DNA of 64,000 bases from Onchocerca lupi (taxonomy: Eukaryota > Nematoda > Chromadorea > Rhabditida > Onchocercidae). Positions 14,001-24,274 of this stretch are shown piece after piece. Position 1 is the stretch's first letter; each line of letters begins with the position of its first letter. Where the stretch lies: the NCBI GenBank assembly GCA_028564675.1, contig JAOVVO010000156.1:62001-126000 (forward strand), given 5' to 3'. Below the pieces are notes generated by a model. The model did no database searches. It saw only the letters and a list, made by a program, of their open reading frames with translations, and was not told where the DNA came from. Made by a program: the position numbers and the translations under genes.

Positions 14001-15863
14001 TACTTTCAGTCCAAAATGACTAATCTTTACTCTTGATAAGTTATCATCAATTCGTTTGAATTTTCTTCCGAAAAAGTTTCCTCTCATTTCTGAGATTTTA
14101 GTTTTATCAACACATCAATGGACATCACATGCAATTAACACTTAATTTAATTTCTTGACCAAATGCACAATCTAATATTCAGACCTTATTTCGAACTTTA
14201 AAATGCAATAGAAAGGATTGTTTTAAATGGGATATAAATTAAGAAATTGAATCAATTGCAGTGATAGTAGAAGTCATTTTCATTTCTCAATCAGATATAG
14301 AATGAGCACGCAGTCTCGAAATATTTTTGGAAGGAAGATAGATAAAGAGAGAGATTATGTGGAAACAAGATGCTTTTATGAAAATTAAATTATCAGGTTA
14401 AACAATTAATAAGGGAAAGAGTTGAAACGATAAAACATAACGCAATGTTGCTTGTACAAGGAACTATTCGCAATGACTTTAGGAATCTTAAATTTTTGAA
14501 GAGAAAAAGGGAAAAGAAACATTTCAAAACTGCTAATTCACATCTTAGCATTCTCGATCTAGTGAAAAAATTCCTGCATTTTTTAACCTTAGAGAACTTC
14601 ATACTCCTGAATTTTTCTCGAAAAATTAACTCAACCTTCTATTGAATTTTCCAAAGATTTTATTCCAGTAGTATCACAGCAACTAACATAATTATTTTTT
14701 ATTTTAATGCTAATTACGATTCAAAAAAAAAAACCTTCACATTATTTAGTTACCTAGCATATAAGAATTTTCACTAACATATCTACTATGTTCTTATCAT
14801 AAAATTATGATTAAGATAAAAATTTTACACATGAACAAAATAAATACATATAAATTTGTGTGCTTTCTAATACACGGAACATTCATATTATTCAATGACA
14901 AATCGACGCTTAAGAAATCAAAAAGTTTTCATAAAAAAATTTCATTAATATCTCTGTTTCCAATAAGTATGAATAAAAGTTTTGGAAATATAGCGAATTC
15001 AAAGGAACATTAAAACCGTAAGAAGTGTAATCGAGTTAATACAAATAATAAGTCACCGCAGATAAAATCATCTCAGAAATGAACGAGAACTCAAAAATCT
15101 ACACTTATCCGGTTATAAAAATTCATAAAATTTATATCATTCAACAAATACATTTCCAAAGAATCTAATTCGACTGATGCTATTCAAAAAAAGCAATTTA
15201 AGCATTTGTACCATAAGATATAATCTTGGGAATGCAATCAACTAAAGATGGTCAATAGTGAAGGTTTCTCTCAATGGGCAAGATAAAGAGAAAAGTCTAA
15301 ATTATAATGAAATTTTTTACAAACCATTCTTTATATATCTCAAAAATGAAAGACGCTTTTAAAAGCTGTATGGTTAATGATGGTACTGAATATAATGTAG
15401 CAATCGGATTGGCAGAATTTGCTCTGCCAATGGTCAAATTTGGATACAAATTGTAGTTTGTGATTTTATTGGACAATAATAAGTACCGGAAGATATCATA
15501 CACTGAATCAATTTACTTTTTTGATATCTTGCTAAGAATTTAACTTTACTTTCGAGAAAAAAAGTTGATTCCCACCAGAAAAGCTCTAAGCTACTTATAC
15601 GAAACCACCTACTACTCAAATTACCTGCAAAAAAAAAAAAAAAAAAAAAAAATGAAATATTTATACACTAAAATACGCGAAGATGGAATGCTTTAAATTA
15701 CCATAAGTTACGGGTAATTTAAGAAAAGGCATTAAAAACCTTAAACAAGAACTTAAAAGTTTATTTGGAAACTTTAGTGTTGACCAGCAAACTTTACATG
15801 GAACCAAAGTTTTTAAATAAATAGAGCCAAGAACGGTTTCATGAAATGAACAGTTTACTGATA
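8021..15863. other. Gene-poor stretch upstream of PCGF3 3' end
   Basis: No exon chain or protein family is recognisable over these 7.8 kb on either strand. The open frames of 60-100 codons are low-complexity and not flanked by consistent splice signals. The right-hand part (about 15600-15863) is probably the 3' untranslated region of the PCGF3-type gene. It includes a 24-base A run at 15629-15652. A minus-strand frame at 15434-15619 follows a T-run/GCAG sequence that resembles a splice acceptor, but it has no recognisable product. Confidence 0.5.
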
Positions 15864-17953
15864 TCAAAAATCGATATGTTTTCTAAATAACAATTTGATT
15901 GGAGTATCTTTTGGTTTGTTTCGACATCTAGTCTTTTCGATAAATTTCATCGAATAATCTCTGCCCATTAATTCATTGTTACAGAAAATATCCAAATCAT
16001 TGTATCGACTTATATCACCAAACAATGTAACAGCCAAATATCTTTTGATCGTGTTCACGGTTGCCATTTCTACATTGGAAAATCTGTACATTTTATCAGA
16101 AAAAAATGAAAAATAAAAAAGAAGCTTGCATGAAGATTTTGTTTCCATTTTCTGTTTAAATAGCAGTAACCATTAAGCAGTGCTATATAAAAAACATTTC
16201 CGCATGCTTGAAGTTCACTAAGATTCGTTGATTCGTTAATACATTTGCTAGGATATAAAAAGTTAGTTCCTTGAAGAGCTTTTTTATTTGGATTTCTATG
16301 AAAAGATACAAAAATAAATTGTTGAAGTTTGTTAAGAAATGAAATTTTCCACTTTATTTTAATAACCGGCAAAATGATGCTATGTTAAAAAATTTATATT
16401 TTTTTTCTTTAACAAGAAACCCACCGGACAGTCTTAAATAAGGCATTTCAATATCAGAGAATTTGGAAAGCTTATCAGTGCAAAGTTCTACAGCAACTTG
16501 TTCATCATTGCGATGATGTTTGTTTATCAAATTTCCAGAACATTCTCTTGCTTCCGAATTACTGTTAACCTGCAAAAACAAAAAGGAGAAGGTTTGAGAA
16601 CAATAAAATACTGATTTTATTTCAAATGCTGGTATAGGGAATACTTTTATCATAAAATTAGAATAAAGTTATTTCCCACTGAACTACGAAATTTTTAATA
16701 AGTTCAAGATTCTCTCAATGCATCAAATTTCAAATAGAAATTACCGCATTTTCATCAATTTCTAACTTTCCATTTTCACTCGATTCTGTTCTTACTGTTT
16801 GCAAAAAAGCATTCTGATTTTCTTCCTCTTGTGCTTGCACACCAGGTACAAGTTTATATACCAACTCTTGCATTGTACGATCAAAGCTGACATAATGGGA
16901 CGGATGACTCTAAACAACCATAAAAATCATAAAAAAACCATTAAACAACTCTATATAATAAGTTGAATATTATATAAAAATAAACAACCATAGTGCTAGT
17001 CGCAATGAAATTTTTAAACTTGAAATCAGTTTCCTGTTTTATTAGACTGTAAAACGTATCTGGGCTAAACATTCATAAGTAACTACTGGAACTACCAGTC
17101 AAAAAATAGACCTGCAAATTTATTATATTAATGATACTTGGTATTTAATGAATTACTACATTAATGAATTTAGTATGTTAGTGAATTTCAAAATACCGGC
17201 ATATGGCATATTACGACATAAATTTTTTTTTGACTGAATAAATTATATTTTTGTAGTATTCATTAATTATATAATAAAAAGTGATTTCAAACAACCACTA
17301 CTAAATTTAAAGATAGATTCCTTCCATATGCTAATCCAAATTATCCGATACTTTCCAAACGAATTTCCATTCTCTGGAGATAGTTGAGAATGGAGATTTG
17401 CAGGAATACATATATCAATAAACAATTAGTAAAAAATTAGAAATAGTAAAGCCTAAAATTTTTCGAAAATGATAAAATGGTACTTAGACTCCGATTTAAA
17501 AAGAAAAACATCTAATTAATTAATAATTACATGCCTGGTGGATAAGATTACTACATTTCGGGCAACAGTTATTGACATTCTCAAAATGCTTCAATAAGCA
17601 TGACTTGCAAAAGGTATGCAAACAGTCGGTAACTGTCGTAGCTTCTATAAAATACCTAGAAAGATCACATTATCCAACATATTTGCATTACCATGAATAA
17701 TGAAAGAAAAATGATGCGAATTAAGTAAAAATAGCTCACTATCACTATCAACCATCAAATAGCTCATCACTATCACCTGCTAAAAGATTAGTCTTTTTCA
17801 CTCCAGACAGTATTCACAGAAAATCTCAAGATTCAGAAAAAATATAACTTTGAAGAAAACTAACCCTTTACACAGGGAACAAGTTATATGAGGATTAAGC
17901 GTTTTTAGTAGTATTTTATATTCGTCACCAATCAACGTCGGTTTTCTACTCAT
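15864..17953 (-). CDS. pcgf3: Polycomb group RING finger protein, PCGF3/5 type
   Basis: Five exons: 17953-17865, 17655-17535, 16909-16745, 16569-16425 and 16069-15864. They total 726 nt (241 aa plus stop), close to the length of mammalian PCGF3 from memory. A C3HC4 RING occupies residues 25-64 (C25, C28, C41, H43, C46, C49, C61, C64), followed by I-H-Q-S-H-P, typical of PCGF3/5. Next come D-R-T-M-Q-E-L-V-Y-K-L-V-P-G and, near the C terminus, a RAWUL ubiquitin-like domain beginning around H-R-N-D-E-Q-V. By family knowledge, PCGF proteins pair with RING1 in variant PRC1 complexes that mono-ubiquitinate histone H2A in the nucleus. Intron 2 has a GC donor (17534). The GT four bases on would create an in-frame TAG at the junction, so GC is required. 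The gene starts about 0.96 kb downstream of CPSF30 on the same strand. Identity is strong; the PCGF3 versus PCGF5 split is uncertain. Confidence 0.93.
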
Positions 17954-18108
17954 TCCAAATTTTGCTTAATAGAAATTTTTAACATCCATTCAAAATGATC
18001 TGAAAAGTCATTTTTATATCTTTTTGTAATTCAAAAATATGCAAAGACCACTGAATATTTACATTGCGATATCTATTATGTTGAGTGATCGTAGAGTGCG
18101 CATACAGA

Positions 18109-18109
<1 letters not shown>

Positions 18110-18144
<35 letters not shown>
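18110..18144. repeat. Poly(A) run of 35
   Basis: This is an uninterrupted run of 35 A on the plus strand, upstream of the PCGF3-type gene. On that gene's strand it reads as poly(T). It may be an old retroposed tail or simple slippage. Runs this long are prone to length error in sequencing. Confidence 0.9.
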
Positions 18145-18147
<3 letters not shown>

Positions 18148-18903
18148 AAAGAACAAACTGAAATAATTGTAATTACGAATATAACATTACGTAAACAAAA
18201 ATTTCGAAAAAATCCCTATAATCATTGAAATATGTCGACATATTGTGTTCTTCATAGCTTCATCACAAAAGATCTCAAGATATATCTTACCACACACTTC
18301 AATATATTTATATTTTACCCATAAGTTTGAAGTACATTTCTGTTATTGTAACAATAGCTAAAGAAATATACCATCACCAAAGAAAGCAATTTGGAATTAC
18401 TGTAATTGGTCTAATTTTTATGATATAAATAATTATTTCTGCGCTACAAAAAGAAATCAATGGTGGAAATACAAGAATTGTTTTATTCATAACAAAAATA
18501 CAATAAATGAATCAAAAAGGAATATGTAAGGAATTATGAAATCATTATTTATAAAACCGTCATTTACTAAACAATACATAACAGTTATATATTTTACTGA
18601 ATACTTGCATAAATGACATGAATGAGGGACTTTCAATTACATCTTGAATCAGCTTAAATGATGCCTTGCATCGCCAGAAGCAATCATATTTTTTAAAGAT
18701 CTAAATTAAGTTCTAACTGAGAACTTCATCTTTATAAAAATAGAGTTCTGGCCTAGAACTGAACATAATGTTTATTCTAAATGAGAAACAACAATACTTA
18801 TTAACAAGTAATAAACACAGCAACATTTTAAAACTACTTAATTTTGTCAATGCGTCGCAGAGCTGGTGCATTTAGGAAGCTTAAAATTTATATTTTCCAA
18901 ATA

Positions 18904-18909
18904 TTTATT
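18904..18909 (-). promoter_or_regulatory. Candidate poly(A) signal of CPSF30
   Basis: AATAAA lies directly after the CPSF30 TAA codon on the minus strand. If it is used, the 3' untranslated region would be only about 15-25 bases. Other signals may exist further downstream, so its use is an inference. Confidence 0.45.
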
Positions 18910-21525
18910 TTAACGAAGCATTTCACCAGATTTATTAATTGAATTTGATGTGTTAGGCTGCGGCACCTGCTGAGATTTTCCCAAAGTTGCAAGCTGTTGT
19001 CCATTTCCTCTAAACAAAAAAGATTAGTTCGCACTATAAGCTAAATCGGCAGTGCTCTGGCAAGATTAAAATTTGTCATCATACACAGCACACAAACCTT
19101 CCGTTAAAAAAAAACGCAATTAATTCAAATAAATGAAAACGAAAATATTAAAATAACCAAAAGTCAATTTTCAAAACATAGCGAATAAACCGTGAAATCT
19201 GAAGTCCCTCCTTCATTTTCCATGTGATCCATCCAATATAATCATTTGAAAGAAATTGAAGCAAAAAAGCAAGAAAATGAAAAGCATTTACCTGGCTTCT
19301 TTTTCATCTTTTTCTCGCTGTTCATGAGCAAGATATGCCGTGTTTGATAGAAATGCTAAAAGTCCTTTATGACACCGATTTGCATAATGGCCCTTTTCAC
19401 CACACTGAAAAATATAGATAATAATAATACAAATAGCACAAGTGAGATTAAACAGCTTAAATTGCAGCATCTATGATATGTATATATTTTTTTCTTCATT
19501 TTGTACATAACACGTTTCTTTTTCATAATACACGAAGACGGAATAGTCCGGGGGGGGGGGGGGGGGGGGGGGGGGAGCCCCCCCCCCCCCCCCCGGCCCA
19601 CTTACATTTTCTGCACGAATTTCATTGATTCAATTTTACTTTAAAACAAATTTGAAATAATAAAATAAAAAATGCATAAATATGCCCGACATAAAAAATA
19701 AAAAAAAAGTTGAACTGCAAAATTTAATTTTTTGAAAAATCAACGGGAGAAAGTCAACCGGACTTATTAAATAAATGAATAAATTAGGAAAAACAACCGG
19801 GAAATTCTATGTCAAAAGCATCTTTTGAATTTTAACTTGCCTTATAACAGGTTACATCTGAAAGTGCCTTTTTCTCGGAAAGAGCTACCAATTCTTGTGA
19901 TATCTGTGCATTTACTTTCGACGAATCTAACAATGGTAATTGAGCTTGAGTAGGTAAATGAGGGCAATAAGTCGCCTGAAAATGTTTCGTTTTAGCAAAC
20001 AACAAATTAATTAAATTATAAGGAAGACTAGTGACATATAAAGCATATCTTATTAGACCTGATAAAAGCACCTTTAATAAATACGTGCATAAAATTATGT
20101 CACAGTCGTTTATCACAGTCGTGTACCAATATTAAAATCAAAATCAAATTCAAAAAAAAATATGAATCAAAGATCGAAATTGAGAATCGAATTTAATCAA
20201 AACCTTATGGCCTCTTTCATGACAATTGTGACATACTATTCCAATATTATATTGTCCTCGTGCTCGAAGAATTTGAGTCGTATCCACAGGTGGGATATTG
20301 AATGATGGATGGGCATATTTACAGTCTCTTCCATCCGGACAAAAACCCGCCAAATAGTTAGGACAAAGGACACGCCGACGATGTCGATGTTTACAGAATG
20401 GTCCTGAAACAGTGTGATTCACATAACATTCCTTGTATTCAAAAATATCTGTTTAAAGAAAGTCAATATTTTAACGAATGAATGATTTACCATGTCGACA
20501 GAATCCACGATCGTACCATGGACAATCCTTTATTTTACTTTCAGGATCAATATGTCGAAAAGGGCATTCACGATTACTACAAGCCACTGAAAGTGAATTA
20601 AAGAATGGGAACAGTCAAAAAATTATTTTAAATATATATTTATTTCGTATTTCTTCAGGAATAGTTCCTATGACTTTCGATAGAATTTACTTGTCCGTAT
20701 TTTTTTGATTTTTATTAAACAGTAAAGTTCGAAAAAACATATGAAAGAATGAAACTTACTATATTTTGAAAAAAAGAAACATTCCGGCATTTTACTTAAA
20801 TCGTATTCATGTAAGAATTCGCACTGGTCTCCCTTTTTACACAATCCACGTAACCAATGTTTACATACCACAGCCTAAAAAAAACATTTTTCTCAAAAAA
20901 GTAAAATAGTGCGAGAGGGTGATTTCTACTTAACATAACTGAGGAAGTTCACATAAGGATGTACTAGGGGGTACACTGTGTATATGAATTTCCTCAGTTA
21001 TGCTAAATGTAAACTAGAAAATATGAAGAGAAGATAGCATAAGATGAAAAATTTATTTACAATACGAAAGTATTAGTAGAACAGAAAATGTGATACAGTA
21101 ATATCATGCCTTATCTCCAATGATATGTCTCAGTGGACAAACAGCTCCCATTGCACATATTCCCTGCTCGTTCCGTATACATACACCACGACCACTTTTG
21201 TCCATTCCCGAAAATGGAGCCTGAAAATTTTCAATCTGACAAATTAATGAACGACATTTACAATGTCACTTGGACCTCAAAGAAAATATCTATTGAATTA
21301 CTGGTAAAAAAAAGGCATTATCATGACCAGACATTCTTAATTCAGTTAATCAGTCCTACGTATGATCAGCCAATAAGAAACCTCTCTGGCTCCACGCTGC
21401 TGCAACAACATTTCCTCGACATCCAATAAGGAGCATGATATCCCAGCCATGTAATCTTCCATTGTAAGTGGAGTACTATTGAACAATGAATAATGATGGT
21501 AAGGTGTCGCTGTCATTGCTGCCAT
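18910..21525 (-). CDS. cpsf-4: Cleavage and polyadenylation specificity factor 30 kDa subunit (CPSF4)
   Basis: Eight exons: 21525-21382, 21220-21110, 20874-20760, 20586-20491, 20403-20204, 19975-19841, 19404-19292 and 19009-18910. They total 1014 nt (337 aa). Five CCCH zinc fingers lie at residues 62-80, 89-107, 117-135, 145-163 and 169-187, including V-C-K-H-W-L-R-G-L-C-K-K-G-D, near-identical to animal CPSF30. Two CCHC zinc knuckles follow at 213-226 and 265-278; vertebrate CPSF30 has one and some invertebrates have two. The protein is the AAUAAA-contacting subunit of the nuclear CPSF complex (established knowledge). Introns 2 (donor at 21109) and 6 (donor at 19840, AAG|GCAAGT) have GC donors, and read-through meets a stop at once. 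Intron 6, which splits the second zinc knuckle between K267 and C268, also contains a G26/C17 palindrome. A splice acceptor 15 bases upstream of ATG suggests trans-splicing. Confidence 0.96.
19547..19598. repeat. G26/C17 palindrome in CPSF30 intron 6
   Basis: A run of 26 G (19550-19575) is followed by A, G and then 17 C (19578-19594), bounded by CCGG-like bases on both sides. The two halves could fold into a near-perfect GC hairpin, or the G strand into a quadruplex. It is wholly out of keeping with the AT-rich surroundings. It may be real, or an assembly or polymerase artefact at a hard-to-read spot. Confidence 0.85.
20934..21002. repeat. 69-bp inverted-repeat element in CPSF30 intron 2
   Basis: The arms CATAACTGAGGAA and TTCCTCAGTTATG pair, and pairing continues a few bases inward with mismatches. 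The loop contains a second small palindrome (GTAC...GTAC, around 20961-20974). It lies in the intron that uses a GC donor, between exon 2 (ending 21110) and exon 3 (starting 20874). It could be a tiny MITE or an intronic hairpin. No target-site duplication is obvious. Confidence 0.75.
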
Positions 21526-21538
21526 TTTGTGCTCTTTA

Positions 21539-21541
21539 ACT
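21539..21541 (-). promoter_or_regulatory. Candidate trans-splice acceptor of CPSF30
   Basis: On the minus strand, CTTTTATAG precedes the CPSF30 ATG, leaving 14 bases of leader. No upstream coding exon is apparent, so this is a candidate spliced-leader acceptor. That use is inferred from general nematode biology. Confidence 0.4.
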
Positions 21542-24274
21542 ATAAAAGCATATATATCATTACTTAAACATATAATTTATTCTCTCTAATCGGAACTTTA
21601 AAAAAATGATTACGTTTTTGAAAAGTTTAAACAAGTTAGTATGGTACAGAACAGTTTATCATCCATATTTAAAAAGACATATAAAGGACAGATGATGCCC
21701 AGCATTTGCCACTCCATAAGAAGATACGAAATAGATATAATGGTCGGAAAATGTTAACGGCTTAGATCTCAAATTTTCTACTACATCATACATCGTTTCT
21801 TGAATTCTTGCCTATGAAGGCAGTACACTGGAACCCCTTTTTATTGTATTCGTAAAACTCATATTTTCCTTATATATACATAATCGCCATATATTTAGTT
21901 ATAGCACCTTGCAAGACGAAAATTTGCAGATAATTGAAGTCCTTTTACAATTAAAAATGGAATTAATGGAGAAATTCATTATTTCTACATGCAGTACTGA
22001 GTATTGCAATATTTATTGTATCAGTAATGTCCGTCTAAACAATTCACACGTTCAAATCCACAATAAAAATCGCCGAAACTCCGCACAAAACAGTATATCG
22101 ACAACTCCTTCAGACACTCGACAAGTTGATGACTAGGTCATGCTACGAAAACCTTTCGTCCCGACGTTTTTGAAATTAGCCATAGTTTAAGGGATAGATA
22201 ATGTAGTAGTTCTGTTATTTTGACGTAAAGTAAGGCTGTATCTCGGTGCGAAAATGAACTAACCAATATTTAGCTGTCGTGCCTACCAATAAACTGTTGA
22301 AGAAAGTTGCTTTATTTATCGAGTTGTTGCGGAAACGGATTCTTCTATAAAAGTTTTATTGAGTGATGAAAAAGTTTTCTTTTGGTAAAATATAAACCAT
22401 TATTGGAGAATATCCAAGCAAATTGACCATTGGATTGATCTTCTCTCGATGCTAGTAGAGAAGAATAGTGGTTTTTGACTGAAGATTTGCCGTTGGGTCG
22501 CTGTATCAGCGTAGACAACTCCGAACTATTACTCGACCGTTTTAGAAAATTGATTCTGCTTGAAAATCCGAACCTTTTAAGTCCTTTTGGAACTCTTCCT
22601 CTTTTTCTGATCTCCAATGTTCACTTCATGATTGGTTGATCTCGTTTTGTTTATCTGTCATTTGCAGCATTTTGGCGGCAAATATCTTTACCGTTTTGTC
22701 GGGAAACATGTTTATCTTTTGCTAATAAACATGTTTCTCCTTTTGGTGACAAACATGTTTATCGTTTTGGCGGGAAACGTGCAATCTTTCTACTGTTTGG
22801 TGGTAAATATGCTTTTCCTCGTTAGTTCATTTGAAACTGTTTTCATGCTTCTTGAGTTTTAACATTCCTTGCTTATAATAAACCATCTTTCAGATTTTCC
22901 GGCGAAGCCCAAGTGTGGCATACTCATGGAATACCAATGTCGTTATTGTCTTTCGCGGTACAACTTTCTCAACGGCGTCTCCTAACATAGTTTTCGCAGT
23001 AGATTTTTGCATGTTAAGTTGAGGCATCCATCAAATCAGAAGCATTTGATCCAGTCCTTCAGCCTTCCTTAAATCCTAAATAAATAATAGGCCGACCACG
23101 ACAAAAAAGAATCTGAACAACTCAGTATCCAAATGGCTTATTTTGCACCCAATAAGCACTGAAACTCGAGAAATGCACATATCCTCGGTGCAGTTCCTCT
23201 CCAGTATTTCAGTTTCATTATCCAAAATAACATTACTGAGAGCAGATTTAAAACTGATAAGAAATGGAATCACTGAAATCCAGAACAATGTCCAGAAGAT
23301 TGTTTGTCCAGCATGAATTCCCGATTTTCCATTAAAATCATTATTTTCTATCTAATATTCAAAGAATTTATATATTCTCTTTTTCATTTGCTGTAGATTA
23401 TTTTTACGACATTTCCTCAAAGCTTTCCAAAAAGTACACCAATCGATTCCATAAAATTTCCTTGTATTTACAGATTCTGAATATTTTTGACAATTATCAG
23501 TTATGAATAATTGGACATAATATAATGTAACATGAACTCACATTCAAAAAATTTAAAAACTTAACAAAAGCAGTGCTAACAATAATGAGATATAATCTCA
23601 GAAAAAATATACACTCGTAGATGATCAAACAAATAATACATGAACTAGTGAAGAAAGAAAGTTCCATAAGCAAACAATCAATTATAAACACCAAAAATAA
23701 TGACGGAGATTCAATCAAACAGATGGAACAGAGAAATTATTGAGGCTCAAAATTTTATCTGGTTTTTTCACATCGAATTTCTTTTTTCAAGTAATATGCA
23801 GTTGGAAATGGATTATACATATATACAGCTCAAAAAAGTCAATATTCGAATCAATTTCTTGAAACGAACTGTTTAAATGGTATTAAGTTTTTACATTCAG
23901 ACTTTTTGACAAAAAACACCATGGAAAATAAGATATTTTCCAAATCGAAAATATTTTTGAAAACATCCAAAAAACCACAAAGCGTATCATTAGAAGCAAT
24001 TAAAAAAAAAAAAAAAAAAAAAAGATGCAAAATACAAAAAAAAAAAAAAAAATAAAAAATAAATTTTGAAATAGAAAAAGGGAAAAAATGAAACCCAGTT
24101 TTTTAACCCTCCTTTTTTTTCCTTAAATTTCTCTATGATTAATTTTTTTTTTAAAATATAAATGTTATTATTTCAAAATCTTCCTAAAACTTCATTGTGA
24201 AAAGTGTCATAGAAAATAAATGAGATTAGATGGCTTGAAGAACTAAATTTCATTTTGAATGATTCAAATTCATC
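21542..24274. other. Spacer between unc-84 3' end and CPSF30 5' end
   Basis: This 2.7-kb stretch between two same-strand genes holds the recurring Helitron-associated block (22295-22900, listed separately) and an A-rich stretch at 24001-24060. Its left part should contain the CPSF30 promoter and its right part the unc-84 3' untranslated region. Open frames outside the repeat are short and unremarkable. Confidence 0.55.
22295..22900 (-). repeat. Recurring promoter-like block, copy A
   Basis: On the minus strand this runs from GAAAGATGGTTTATTATAA through a set of short repeats built on AAACATGTTT and GGCGGGAAA (about 22680-22800), then a TTAAAAGGTTCGGATTTT core. It ends with an AATAAA and ATAAAGCAACTTTC tail. 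Closely related blocks occur at 43232-43560, 54480-55075 and 39545-39870. The arrangement (U3-like repeats, TATA-like box, poly(A) signal) resembles a solo LTR. However, two of the copies lie in sense near Helitron 5' ends, so it may instead be the Helitron family's promoter/leader. Confidence 0.6.

Larger units (their letters stand above)
17954..18909. other. Spacer between CPSF30 stop and PCGF3 start
   Basis: This 0.96-kb stretch separates two same-strand genes. It holds the CPSF30 3' untranslated region on its right side, a 35-base A run (T run on the coding strand) at 18110-18144, and no open frame of interest. The distance is longer than a typical nematode operon gap but not excluded for one. 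Confidence 0.6.

Noticed and set aside
15434..15619. Possible extra minus-strand exon after the PCGF3 gene (T-run, GCAG, 61-codon frame)
   Set aside because: The PCGF3 protein already ends at the expected point, no product is recognisable, and the T-run/GCAG can arise by chance next to the homopolymer.
17531..17541. GT donor (GCAT|GTAATT) for PCGF3 intron 2
   Set aside because: Joining it to the acceptor at 16909 creates an in-frame TAG and loses the conserved I-H-Q-S-H-P; the GC donor four bases earlier fits.
22295..22864. Calling the 570-bp TG...CA block a definite solo LTR
   Set aside because: No target-site duplication flanks it, homology to copy C continues past the supposed TG end, and related blocks lie within Helitrons.
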